Shown piece after piece: positions 19,301 to 31,135 of a DNA stretch of 64,000 nucleotides. Below the pieces are notes generated by a model. The model saw only the letters and a list, made by a program, of their open reading frames with translations, was not told the origin of the DNA and did no database searches. Both the position numbers and the translations under genes were made by a program. Where the stretch lies: the NCBI GenBank assembly GCA_964019135.1, contig OZ025249.1:15835088-15899087 (forward strand), given 5' to 3'. The stretch comes from Arenicola marina. Its lineage: Eukaryota > Annelida > Polychaeta > Arenicolidae. Within the stretch, counting starts at the first letter, position 1. Each line of letters opens with the position of its first letter.

Positions 19301-20465
19301 CTTGGTATAACCCGATAGCCTAGCCTGAAGAAGGTCTCACATTGGCTCGGTTTAGCGTATTTGTGAACTGCGTGAAGAGGGACTGAAATCCTGCTCATCG
19401 AGTCATAAGAAAAAAAATACCCCACATATATTCGGCTTAAAACCCAACAAGGCCACACCTTTGTCTTCACCCTTATGATATGGTCAAGTGATATTTCTAT
19501 ATACACCTGTGAAATGAACGAATATTTCAACAATAGGCAACGCATGACGAACACAGATAACCATTTAACGCGGAGAAAGTAGCCCCAATTCAGGCTTCAA
19601 TGAACCTATTCGACATCGATTTCTCACAGCCAGCGGAACGTGTCCGTAATAAATAATTAACAAAAGTCTCAGACCAGCGAGAAATCAACATTTGCAATGG
19701 TAGAATTATCTTGCCGCATTTTAAACAAAGTGAAGTAGCCTGCGAGTGTCAATACGGTATACATATATCGATGCTAACGATACCATATATTGACTTCTGA
19801 CATCCAATGCCTTGACAATCTAATATGAAGGCTTATGTGGCAGTTTACAGCAGAAAACACACTCCGACCCTTGAGATTCGGGTTACCCAAGTCCCGCAGA
19901 TTACAGCGATAACAACTACCGTTAAAAATCTTTACTATTAATTATCACTATTTATAATGATAAATAATAATTATACAATGCAATCGAATCATATTTACAT
20001 AACACAATTTCATAAACAAAGAAATTATATTAACTGCCAGATTTCCTTTCCAAAATACATAAGACGCCCCTCTATACTGAAATAACTAACGATAATTTAC
20101 CGTAAAATCGTCACACTAGTGGAACGTTTATTTCGTCTCTTTCAGTCAATAATGCCCACATAAATGGAATATAAAGCGATCGAGGCCAAGAGTACCTGAC
20201 ATGTCATCATAAATCTGTACAGCAGGTAACTGGACATGATACCCGTTAGTCCAAAATGGCCTAGATATGGACAGTCGACAGGAATGAGTCGACGCTTTAG
20301 CCTGTGTAAGTCATATCACGACAATGGCAATGCTCCAGGTAGAGAGGAGCCACGTCTCTAGGTTACCCCCTACACTTTGTGAAATAAAATACCCCTTACC
20401 AGCTGCTTGGGCCAGCCCAGTAGACCACACTCGACGCACGCTACCTAATAGGCCACATAACAGTC
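16301..20465. other. Intergenic sequence between convergent TMED and SLC35D
   Basis: Only short open frames without recognisable domains are present, the largest being 98 codons. A (TA)n microsatellite lies at about 17831-17861. Nothing else could be supported. Confidence 0.4.
17831..17861. repeat. (TA)n microsatellite
   Basis: Uninterrupted alternating AT dinucleotides follow ATACAT. Confidence 0.9.
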
Positions 20466-20697
20466 TGACAGTGTTGTTGTGGCGACCACGTGGCTGACTC
20501 CTGTCTGACAAGTGTTACTATGGCGACCACGTGGCTGACTCGTCTGACAATGTTGCTATGGCGACCACATGGCTGACTCCTGTCTGATTTACTGTGGCGA
20601 CCACGTGGCTGACTCCCATCTGACAGTGTTGCTATGACGACCACGTGGCTGACTTGTCTGACAGTGTTGCTATGACGACCACGTGGCTGACCCCGTT
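20466..20697. repeat. 36-41 bp tandem repeat with E-box in each unit
   Basis: CGACCACGTGGCTGAC recurs at about 20483, 20524, 20562 (CACATG variant), 20598, 20638 and 20676. Spacing varies from 36 to 41 bases. Five units hold the palindrome CACGTG. The array sits in the gap between the 3' ends of TMED and SLC35D. Confidence 0.85.
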
Positions 20698-23600
20698 CGC
20701 TTCCATATTAAAGTTCCTATTATAGGTAGATTTCTTTCAATCTGAAAGGATGAAGATACATATGCTATTTTATCGCGTTCATGTTACGCATCATTTCACT
20801 GCGCTAAAAATAAACGGTATGAAGTAGAAGCCTACTTTGACAGCACGCTGAAAGTTAAGGAGTTACGTACGCTAATATAAAACAAATTAACTCGCGGGCG
20901 ACTGCATTCTGCTAGTACTGAAGTTATTATGTGGTTTCCAGTCTACATGAGTTGTTCATACAGTGACATTATCTACACAATATAAATCTGTTGACAACTG
21001 CCTTGTTTTACCTTTGACACGATCTTCAGACTAATTTCTCACCTTGCTTCATTCCTGAAATATGTCAAAGAAGCAGCCTGATTTCAGTGCACAAATATTA
21101 CCCTAACTATGAACAATATGTAATTTTTTGGTTAAAAAAGGCATCCAAAATAGACACTGACAGTCATGGCAATGTATATGGAAGTTAGATAATTGAACAC
21201 TTTCGATATCAACTAGGATCAACTAGGTCAAAAGCTGAACTTTTAGTTGAACACTGTCGACATCTTGCAAGGTTTAATCGGACTGAAGCTGAAACCAAAT
21301 TTAACATTGATATTCAATGTTTATTGCCTAGTGTCGTTGCTCATCAACTTACGATTAGTCGTTAACTTAGCATGTAAAGGTTAATGTTATGAGCTGGCAA
21401 CTCTTAAGTGAAACGCTTCCCTGAGCATGTGGTTTCATTTAAGAACCAGAGAACGCCAGTCGAAAATCTACACTGAGGAGGTCACGGAAGATACAGGCAA
21501 TTTCATTGTGATAAAACAGAACAGTGAAATATAAGCAGACCAAAAGTAGTAAGATATAAAATGGATCGACGTTGAGTGCTGACTATCGTGACTATATTAC
21601 CGACTATTAACTTTAGTTAAACCACGTGACATATTTCCGGTACTAAAGTCATACTAGAGCACCGCATCGGGTTTCTATGGTTTCCGAATGTCCGCCATAT
21701 TGGTTTTAGTGATGTTCGTTTTGGCGACGATCATACCCAGACATGCGCAGTATAAATTCTGCGCAAAAAACTATAGTCAACTCCCAAAGTCGATGAAGGC
21801 GTAACATACGGCGACAGGGTGGATGAAGACTATAAATGTCGCCAAGAAAGTGTGCAGCACTTCACGGTAAAATACTCAAACCCAAACTGGCACAAATACG
21901 AACATACGCGAAAAACGAGAGTCGTCTTGTCATGAAAACAGAGATTACCACAACCGCTTAAAGAGTAAGGACTAACGTCTAGAGCTTAACTAATCAGAAT
22001 ATTCGCAAAATAAGCCGTGTTAAATGATAATATCATATGTTCGCGAATAATACATCACATGATGTGATTATACTAGGATTATTGATGGTAATGAAAGTCA
22101 CATGACGAGGAGCCATTAACAAAGCAAAACGTTTCAAGAAAGCAATTGGCAACGAAGGAGTCTAGTAGATAAAGCTAGATAATTATTCCGGCGTATGAGT
22201 CGCGGATTTGCCCCTCGAAGAAGACCACAACTAAAACTGTGCGAGTGCGACTTATACACCGGTGTGACTTACAAATTAGAAATGACGATAGTGACAGAAC
22301 GGAAAGATCACAACGGTGACTGAAGACATCTTAGTTACCTTCCCCGTAAGAAAATGCTGAATCAACACACAGTTGGCCGTGAACCTGGACGGGTAAAAAA
22401 CCTATGCGTGTTTCATCATTGCAATAACTATAGTCGACATGGAGGAAAACATTTACCGGGTACATCAATAATCGCCTAACATCTGGATTTGATTAAAGAA
22501 TGTTGTACAGTTCAGATGGAATTTATCTCACCTTGAACTTGAAAACTTAACATTTGACCATCGCGGATATTAATTCAGGTTAAACGTCAAGATTATGGCG
22601 TTTGTATGTGATTAATTAAAAATAATTAAAATTGATCGGTGTGGTGAAGTTTACCTTTTTTGGTCAAACTGAATCAATTTTCAAATATATGACTAATGGG
22701 AACTAGTGATTCGTCTGGATTTCACATAAATGTGCATTGGTTTCATGTGTTCACAGCCTAATAGAAGCAGTAACAACACCAGGAGCCAGAACGTGAGCGG
22801 ATTTCATGTGCCATTAGCCCCGATTGACATCTAGACCATATAAACTCCGAGTAACTGGTGAATATACAGGTTATTGTCGAAAGCGACACATAAAAATGAC
22901 TGCGTCAAAACTCTGATTAACAAAATACAAAGCAAAAATGTGTTATGTACAACATTGTCAAGGCGTCCGTACCAACTAGTAAAAACGCATATTTCGTGTG
23001 CACTACAAAACCAACATATGTTACACTTTACAATGCAGACTCTGAGAGTATCTGGTATACCTGACGCTAGCACGTACTAAGGCAATGAACGTACAGATGC
23101 CTTCTCTTGGTGTGTGTCTGCCGGGGCCAACGCTTGGTCAACGCCTTACAGCGAAACATGTCAAATGTCAGATTCAGAACATCAACACCAGACTGGTTGC
23201 AACAAGCCAGGAGAATCAAATGCCACACGACGATTACAAGACTTAGGACGATATCACACTACGAGAAAAAAATAGTTACCATTTTAAAAGAGTGTGTTGC
23301 GGTCAAACCATGCCCACTTTGCCTGCAGTCAAACATTAAAACTCGCACATACAAGGCAAATATGTTATATCCGCGGGCCTGAATTCTACATTGGCGTATG
23401 AAGGTATCGTACACGCACAAAAAACAAACAGGCGTATTTATCTTATCTGCAAAATGAATGAAAATCTAACGTTGCAACAAGCTAAATTCATCAATAGGTA
23501 AATTAAAAAAGGCAGATTCGGACAGATTAACAGTTACAAGGCATTGCGTTTATAAATACACTCACCCATACATCTAATGCCCAAGGTATATATCTGCTTA

Positions 23601-23795
23601 CCTCTGGGAGAGATCCATAGCAATATAATGATAGCTAAATTCAAGCCATCGGTCAAACAATTCAGCTGTGGTTAGTATATGAAACGACACTAACATCTTA
23701 TTAACAGCTACGCCAATCATGCAATGGGTGATCCGGATAGATTATATATACACGATAGACGAGCAACAGACGTAACATCTATCAACCCCTTGCAT
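20698..23795. other. Intergenic sequence downstream of SLC35D
   Basis: No gene was recognised. A dispersed repeat copy lies at about 21125-21225. Open frames at 22831-23382 on both strands show no familiar motif. Confidence 0.4.
21125..21225. repeat. Dispersed repeat (copy B, inverted relative to 10741-10950)
   Basis: Read on the minus strand it gives GTTGATATCGAAAGTGTTCA, then GTCAGTGTCTATTTTGGATG and a T-rich CCTTTTTTAACC, matching copy A. Confidence 0.65.
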
Positions 23796-26700
23796 TTACA
23801 TACCCTGTGTTTTGTCTTCATTTGTTATCGGTATTGTAGGAATCTGTGGCTGAGCTGGCTTTTTCTGTAAGAACGTGATGTAGGAGTAAAAGAGACTCCC
23901 CGTAACGCTGGAAAACACACAGATTGGATTTATGCTACAATAAATGTTTTCTTAGGCACAACCAAAGACAAATTGGATTAGGGTATTTTAAAGCATTCAA
24001 TGGTTTATCACTATGCACTGTCGTTCAGATATTGGTAAAATGTTCTGACATACACCCTCTATTTAATATTAGCCATGGTTTGAACTATGTAGTATCAATT
24101 TCATTTACACCAGTAAAAGATCCAACGCTTTTTGGATCGATAATCTGTGCATATATCAGTATAGAGTGGCGGCCTCACCTGATATTAAGACCAATAAAAT
24201 TGATCCAGCTGAAGATATAATCTCCACCAATGACCATTCCGATGTAAGTGACTAACAAGTTCTGAATAAACACATGAAAAAAAATATTATACAATATATT
24301 GCAATACCCTGGTTATATTCGTGGGAAATAAGAATGGTGGTACGCGACTTGTAATGCGGAAGGAGACGGGACTACCCCCCCCCCCGGAACACTCTACACG
24401 ATATGTATATGGCATTGACTCCAGTGATAGATGGATTGATCTCAGCACAAGTTTTGTGCTGCTCGTCTCATTACATTCGATAAGTTGTTAGCAATCAATA
24501 GACCGTCAGGGAGTGGTGTTGATGACCAGATATGTCGATCCACGGGTCGCCTCACAAAGAGGATGAGGGAGGTAATATCAGCAATATGATGTGACTATTA
24601 ATGTAATGATTTTCAATAAAGATAAGTACCGATAAATCTTAAGCGCGGTACTGAGTAAAACAAAAATAACCGAATAGGACAATACGCGGCAAAAAGAAAA
24701 CGCCAAAGAAGGACGTCAATTTTAATCTACTATTGGGTTTCTCTTTAACTGTCATCGTAAATGTCATAAAGAACATTAGTCAATTTGTTATATTATCGAT
24801 TAGAGGATGAGTCTAGGGTTGTGCCGTCATGAACGATTGGTCAAAATCGACAACAAATATCGACTTTGTGGAGGCACAAACTGATGATATCAATAGCACA
24901 TCAATACTGAAGCAGAAAAAAACACGTGTGCACACTGAACAGAACATGAACAACTAGGTATAGGCTTCATCGCGTTTCATCTAGCAACTCTACCAGTGCT
25001 GGTATAATACAGTTAATAAAACAATTGGTAAAACTAAGACAGCTAAAATTCTTCACTCGAACATTTTGACTAGAGGTATATCTTATGCCAGCTGTGACAC
25101 CGACACTTGCTCGCTCTGTGTTATAGTTATATTATACAGAGTGGGGTGTGACATTTAGCATAATATACCGCTGGTCAAAACGTACTTGCTACTGAGTGAA
25201 TAATGTTCGCTGTCATACTAGTACTACAAGTAAGACTAATGAATATTAATACAGAAATACTGGGTTATTTGTTATCCCCGCATGCGGCGTGACTTGGCAT
25301 TGCGTTCTAACCTTGATGACTCCTATGATGGTGGTGGTCAGCGCCGAGTTGTGGTGAGTACACATGACGATGGAGTACATGAGGATAAAACCCATGAAAC
25401 ACGACAGGCTCAGCTGTACTAAGAACCACGTGTCGTTCCAGCCCTCAAAGCCCATCACCTGCCAGATGGAACAACATTAATATATTTAGGAGCGGGTCAT
25501 TGCAGCGCTTTGTTAGACATCTTAATATACACTTTAACATACAGTCTGATGGCTGAATATGTGACAATTACAATGGAGTTAGCGCGCTATACTTGAGTTG
25601 GCAGGATGACGTCATATGTACTGGGCTTAGGGCCAGGCCAAGCACTTCTGCAGACTCTGAAACCTAGCAAAAAACTTGTCTTTCTCGTCAAGCCATTTTC
25701 AATGTGACCCTAAAATAGCTGACATACGAGAAGTTTTACAGATATCAAAGGCAAAGAAGCTATGTTAGACTGTCTATTTGCGACAAAACAAACCTACTAA
25801 ACTCAGATAAATTAATAAAGACCCAATGGTTAAGTGGCATTACATAGTATGTTTGTATGGTCAGTGTCATAATTTGCGGGAGAGCTCGGTATTTAGCGGC
25901 AGACAACACCTACCTTTTCCACTTCGCCCGTGAAATACGCGATGACCAAGGACGGAAGTAACATAAACAACGCGTTGTAGTAGAGCAAACCATATTTTCC
26001 CAATTCCTGCAAAGAAGAACAAAAAATGATTGTAAAAGCTGTAGAATATATAGAAAGTTCAGTGATAACCAGTCAGTCTCCCAAGAACTCTTCTCTCTTC
26101 GATTAAGTAGAGGAGTCACACTAGCTTACTTGGTAATCAGGCTTAGCTGCAGATCAACAGGTGGTGTGTTCTAACCGTGGTACCAACATCTGGAGCAAGT
26201 TCATCCAACCCCATGTTCTTGTCCAGAAAAGTTTCTTTGCTCATTTGAGCCTTCATGTGCACAAAAGTGCCCTACAGCACCAGGTTTTCCTTCCATTTCG
26301 TTTCAAATAAGCTACACTAGTAATATCCACATATCTGGCTGTAATTTTTTAGTACAGTGTAGGTAATTTAGTACATGTATAGGTAGATGCATGTGGACAG
26401 AGGTTCAGGAGTGTCTAGCAGACACGTTCCTGGCTAATACGCCTACTGATAATACAAAAATACTGATGGCTGGCACGTGTGCTTTCGCCATATGCGCTGA
26501 CGTCAACGCTAATACACACAACTTCTAGGATTCCACACGATTCGTGCGAACAAATTCGCCGAAACGTAAGCGTAATATCCAAGCATCACCTGGTAGTATA
26601 TGAAATGGATGTTAAACCGGTAGTATTCCTGATGGGATATATCATGGTGTATCATGCCGTCCTACCTTGGATTCAAGCTTCTGTTTGGTAAAAACTCCAT

Positions 26701-29700
26701 TGGAAGCTGTGCAAATGTCGTTGAGCAATATGAACACGTAGCCAACCAGGTCAAAGGCCAGATCAGAGCTTGAAAGAGAAGCAATAACGATTTCGCTTGT
26801 TATTGAATAAGGACACCATGTATCCATATTATCTAGAGTTCTGGTTGTGGCTGTCATTTCATCTACTTGATCCATAAGCCGGTATCCATGTGCCAAAATG
26901 TGGTCCAAGATTCCATACAACAGGACACATATTATGAATAAAAAGCACTGTATGGAAAACTGTTAACATTCCTGTTTGGTTCCATGTGATTTGTTTGGGC
27001 TTTAGACCGCGCCTTCAGTCTGTAAGGCTATATCGTGCCATATACCGCAGGGTATAACCCAATGGGAAAAGCCGCTGCGCCAATAGTGCATGACAATCAA
27101 GAGCCTTATAGTCGATAACAAGTGGGTTTAAAGTTCCAGGCATCAGGTTTAATTGATGTCCAAGTGCTGCTCTACTTACCTAGCAGCTACTAAGGCACCA
27201 AATATCATGAGGAAGACACAGAGTTGAACTTTGCGGGGGGCCTTCACTCTGTGGGAATGCAATAGATGACGGATCAGGTCATATACCTATCCATTACCGG
27301 TGGTAATATATATGCATCGCAGAATGGGATCTTTGGCCAAAGTGAGACCAAAGAACATTCCTAACAGCATCATACATCGAAACAACCTTTAACAATGAAT
27401 ATATATATATAGATATCCTTAGAACTGGATTACCAAGGCTAGCTATAATCGTTATACTGACCTCTCGACACGAAAAAAGTCAATATGTCGATTATGGAGA
27501 GGCATAATTACTAGATTAAAACGCGAGAAATAGCTAGGTCAATACATCTACCTTTAGTGGCTCACCATTTTATGGGAGTAGCTATATATTGACCTACTGA
27601 GTTCCAATTAACAGAAAGAACAGAGCCATTTCTTCCAATTGGGCACAAAATACTCACCCTAAAATATAATACTCTGCTATCATGGTCATCAATATTGAGA
27701 AACGCCGCAGTACTGTAAACATTGGCAAGCTGCAATGAGAAGCATTAAAATGTAGAATTCTCATATCAAGATATTACTTGGCATACAACAGTGCAAAATT
27801 AAATTGCCTAAGTGTGCATATCGGGTATGATATCTTTATTTAAATAAATCGATGTGTAACGTCAAGCATATTATCCTTAATTATGTGAAGTATTTTTTTA
27901 AACACCTACTTCAGTTTTTTGGTACCTCCTAAACCAAAGATCAAATTTCCAAGATATATCAGAGGCAGTGGCCATATCTGAAACAAATCAATCAACAAAC
28001 AACTTGTAATTTATGCGGTATATATCTGTATCTGCTGTGTACCGCAAATTATCATTAAGATTTATAATTATCTTCATAGCGTGAGTCCTGTATACCGTTA
28101 TAGTTCAATTAAGGTAAACATGGTTGCAGTTTATTCCAATTTCGTGCATAAGAATTTGACTTGAGGAATCCCAGAGATGAAACGAAACAGCTTCCGATAC
28201 AGGGGGATTTGAACTCGAATCATGTTGGCCTGCAATCGAATATGCTAGCTCTCTACCACAGCATCTTCGTACATTATCGTAAATTTAGGAGTGTCAGCTC
28301 ATCTTTCGAAATATAATAACTCCCTACATTACTGTAAGTTAATTAACGAGAATATTAAAAGACATCAGTTCACCCTGAAAATGTAATATAAGACCATCAT
28401 AAATTACCGGTACATATATTTATTATTGTGATGGCATTGTTACCATAGTTAGCAGTAGTCATATTATTTACCTTCCTTGGGGTATCTCGGCCCAGATCTG
28501 GGAATGTTACTATTTTACATAACTTTGCTGTATATAAAACTACAACAGTTGTGATCATCTGCAAGTATGTAAACACAAAATATCAATTAGTTGTTTATTT
28601 AAATTAAATGCACATGAGATGTGTTGAATGACATTGATTTAGCACTTAATTCCGTAACATATTTTTTAATTTGTTATAAAAGGAGTTGTACAAACATCAC
28701 ATATATTGGTATGTACAAATGTAATGGGAATGAAATTGACGTGTCCAAGTAATCCTTCTTCAATAACGGTAAGTATTCATACTCATATATATGTATAATG
28801 TAATAGGAAGGTAATTTACATGTACTAGTAATTCTGTTTCAATAAGCATCTATTCTCACAGGACATTTGCATAGATATGGACTACACTGTGCCAAAAACT
28901 TTCTGGGGTAGGTGTATCAATGTACCATTATTTTACTGGGAAAGCACCCACCTGTCCGATTCCAAGGCACTGATATGATGGAAACCTGTAACAAAATTTA
29001 ACAAATGGGAAAACATAAGTATAGGATGGAACCAATACATATACATATTTTAAACCTATAACTAGTTGGAAATATGATCAATGTGGTGGCAGCCTTATTT
29101 ATGGTATGTGAATCAAATATTTTGGTCGATAAAAAAAATGAGTTCAGTGTACACATACAACATGGCACTAGTCAGTAGGGTCGTATTTCGAGCTCCCAAT
29201 TCTAATAAACAAAAGTAGTTTTCGATGTCATATAAAATTGTGAGCACCATGATTTTCTAAAAGGCCATTTTTGGGTGGGTAACCAACACCTGGGAGTGCC
29301 TGCCGAATTGAAAATCTGCTCAACCATCTGGTGGGTCTAATACCCTGACCAATAACATAGATCAAGGTAAAGAGAAATCAGCCTTCCAGGAGTTAGATTA
29401 TTAGAATAGATCAGGTTATATAGATTAACATTAATACCAAATATTGTAAGCTGAGAGAGCAAAATGCTATCACAGTATCAGACATGACTAGTGCTTGACG
29501 CCAAAGATTATGGTATAGCAACTCATACCTAATAACTACTGAGCATGGAGAAATATTGTTTGTGTCTTAAAAAAGGATAACCTCGCAGTACGCATGTAAG
29601 TTTGTTATCATGAAAATTGCACAGGGTTGATTTGTCAGGTCAGTGATTTTTAGAGCGATCACGCCAAATTCGCGAAAAATATGGGCTGAAACGTGAGTCT

Positions 29701-30757
29701 ACAGCATTTATGACTTTGACTTTATACTCAAACTCAGTAATGCCGTTCACACTCCCTTTGGCCAATATCTTCGATAATATTAGAGCAATCACCCAAATAT
29801 CGGCCCCCAAATATTTTCTGACTGGCTGCACTGAACTAACCCCCAACATATTTAGACTTACTTTTCTCTCTTTGCGAATTATTTCTTTCTGTGTTATCCA
29901 AAGTAATATTTCATATGATGAAGCTCCATTGACCATAAACGTCAGCCATTTCACAAACTAAAACAAGGAGCATGCGCAAAGCGCTGCCTGGCAATGGTTG
30001 CCATTGGATGCAATGAAGACAATGGATACAGTACACGTCATAACAAGCATGTGCTCCTCCTTTTAGCTTATTAAGAGGCAGACATTTGTGGTCAATGGAG
30101 CTTCATCATATGGAATATTTTTTTGGATAACACAGAAAGAAATAATCAACAAAGAGAGGAAAGTAAGTCTAAATCTGTTGGATCTTAGTTCAGTACAGCC
30201 AGTCAGAAAATATTTGAGTGATTGCTCTAATATTAACGAAGATATCGGCAAAAAGGAGTGTGAACTGCATTAATGAATTTGAGTATAGTACTTGACTTGA
30301 CTTGTCACTTGAACAAAGTTGAAGCAGACGACAACATTCTGAATTGACACCCTTTTAGCCACAGGCGCCGCAGATCGACTGACACAGGCCGGGGGGGGGG
30401 GGGGGGTCGCGCACCGCCTACATAGCGCGACCCCCCCCCCCGGCCTGTGTCAGTCGATCTGCGGCGCCTGTGGCTAAAAGGGTGTCAATTCAGAATGTTG
30501 TCGTCTGCTTCAACTTTGTTCAAGTGACAAGTCAAGTCGGGCCTGTGTCAGTCGATCTGCGGCGCCTGTGCTTTTAGCAGTTTAGCGTTCGTTTTGTGGC
30601 GTCCCGTGTTCCAGACAACACACCTTACTTACCCATAGGAAGTCAGGACTAATTTATTTACAACGATGATGAAGAAAGAACATAGTCCGTAAAACAGAGC
30701 GGCCAAAATTCTGGACATCAGCGGGGAGCCCCCGGAATCCTCCTCTGGCCCAGACAT
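23796..30757 (-). CDS. SLC35D1: Nucleotide-sugar transporter, SLC35D family, eleven exons
   Basis: Minus-strand exons are 30757-30633, 28985-28952, 28558-28472, 27977-27910, 27729-27658, 27248-27180, 26768-26666, 26006-25914, 25458-25312, 24261-24179 and 23907-23796. All are GT-AG and phases join into 330 aa; human SLC35D1 has 355 and SLC35D2 337. Recognisable segments in order are [94 protein letters not shown] and [19 protein letters not shown]. Known role: multi-span Golgi/ER antiporter for UDP-sugars (UDP-glucuronate, UDP-GalNAc or UDP-GlcNAc) used in glycan and proteoglycan synthesis. The ATG at 30757 is preferred because an in-frame ATG at 30874 would add a non-conserved stretch. The stop at 23798-23796 overlaps a GTATGT donor-like sequence, so a further 3' exon is possible. 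D1 versus D2 is not resolved. Confidence 0.93.
28190..28280 (-). repeat. tRNA-derived SINE or tRNA pseudogene
   Basis: On the minus strand TGGTAGAGAGC (28258-28249) resembles an A box and AGTTCAAATCC (28214-28204) a B box at tRNA-like spacing. The stems do not form a proper tRNA. It lies in SLC35D intron 3. Confidence 0.5.
29177..29352. mobile_element. Partial MITE copy (CAGGGTATTAG family)
   Basis: GTCATATAAAATTGTGAG and the closing TCTAATACCCTG match the complete element at 35646-35995 in the same orientation. The left end was not found, so this copy is truncated. It lies in SLC35D intron 1. Confidence 0.65.
29712..30296. mobile_element. Foldback element in SLC35D intron 1
   Basis: The left arm (about 29712-29980) and right arm (about 30040-30296) are diverged reverse complements around a loop of about 60 bases. 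For example, GTCAATGGAGCTTCATCATA in the right arm matches the complement of TATGATGAAGCTCCATTGAC in the left. The arms differ at many sites, so the element is not recent. There is no coding capacity beyond mirror-image open frames. It is probably a long-TIR non-autonomous DNA element. Confidence 0.75.
30294..30538. repeat. Near-perfect 245-bp palindrome with poly-G/poly-C apex
   Basis: The left arm 30294-30412 is the exact reverse complement of the right arm 30425-30538, except that the left has 16 G where the right has 11 C. The spacer is 12 bases (ACCGCCTACATA). A partial third copy (GGCCTGTGTCAGTCGATCTG and on) follows at 30539-30577. It lies about 95 bases downstream of the exon 1 donor of SLC35D. 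Confidence 0.95.
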
Positions 30758-31135
30758 CTTCCTGTGTGAATGTGAATGCAGCGACACCAGACGGCAACTC
30801 GTGGCAGCGGAAGTCACGAATACGCTCTTTCGCCAGGTGGCGCTGCTGGTCGTAAACGGAGGCGGTCTTTGCAAAGGTCGCGCTGGTCGCAGCTAAGTGT
30901 CGGGTTACAAAGCGCCGCTGTCTGCAGGTAGATCTAAATCTATTCAAACTGTAGCGATTTTAGACAAACTGATCGATACATCACGGTTCTTTAAAGGCTA
31001 CCTATGGCACGTCAATAGACCTAGATCTATATAAACATATGCCAAAGGATTCTCATACCATAATACAATTTTACACCTCAGTGAATATGCTCTCTAAATA
31101 AATCTTGTTAGATCTTCTGTTCCCAGTAAACATGA

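Noticed and set aside
30758-30874. N-terminal extension of SLC35D from an ATG at 30874
   Set aside because: The extra residues are not transporter-like, and the ATG at 30757 gives the usual length. The upstream stretch is more likely 5' UTR.
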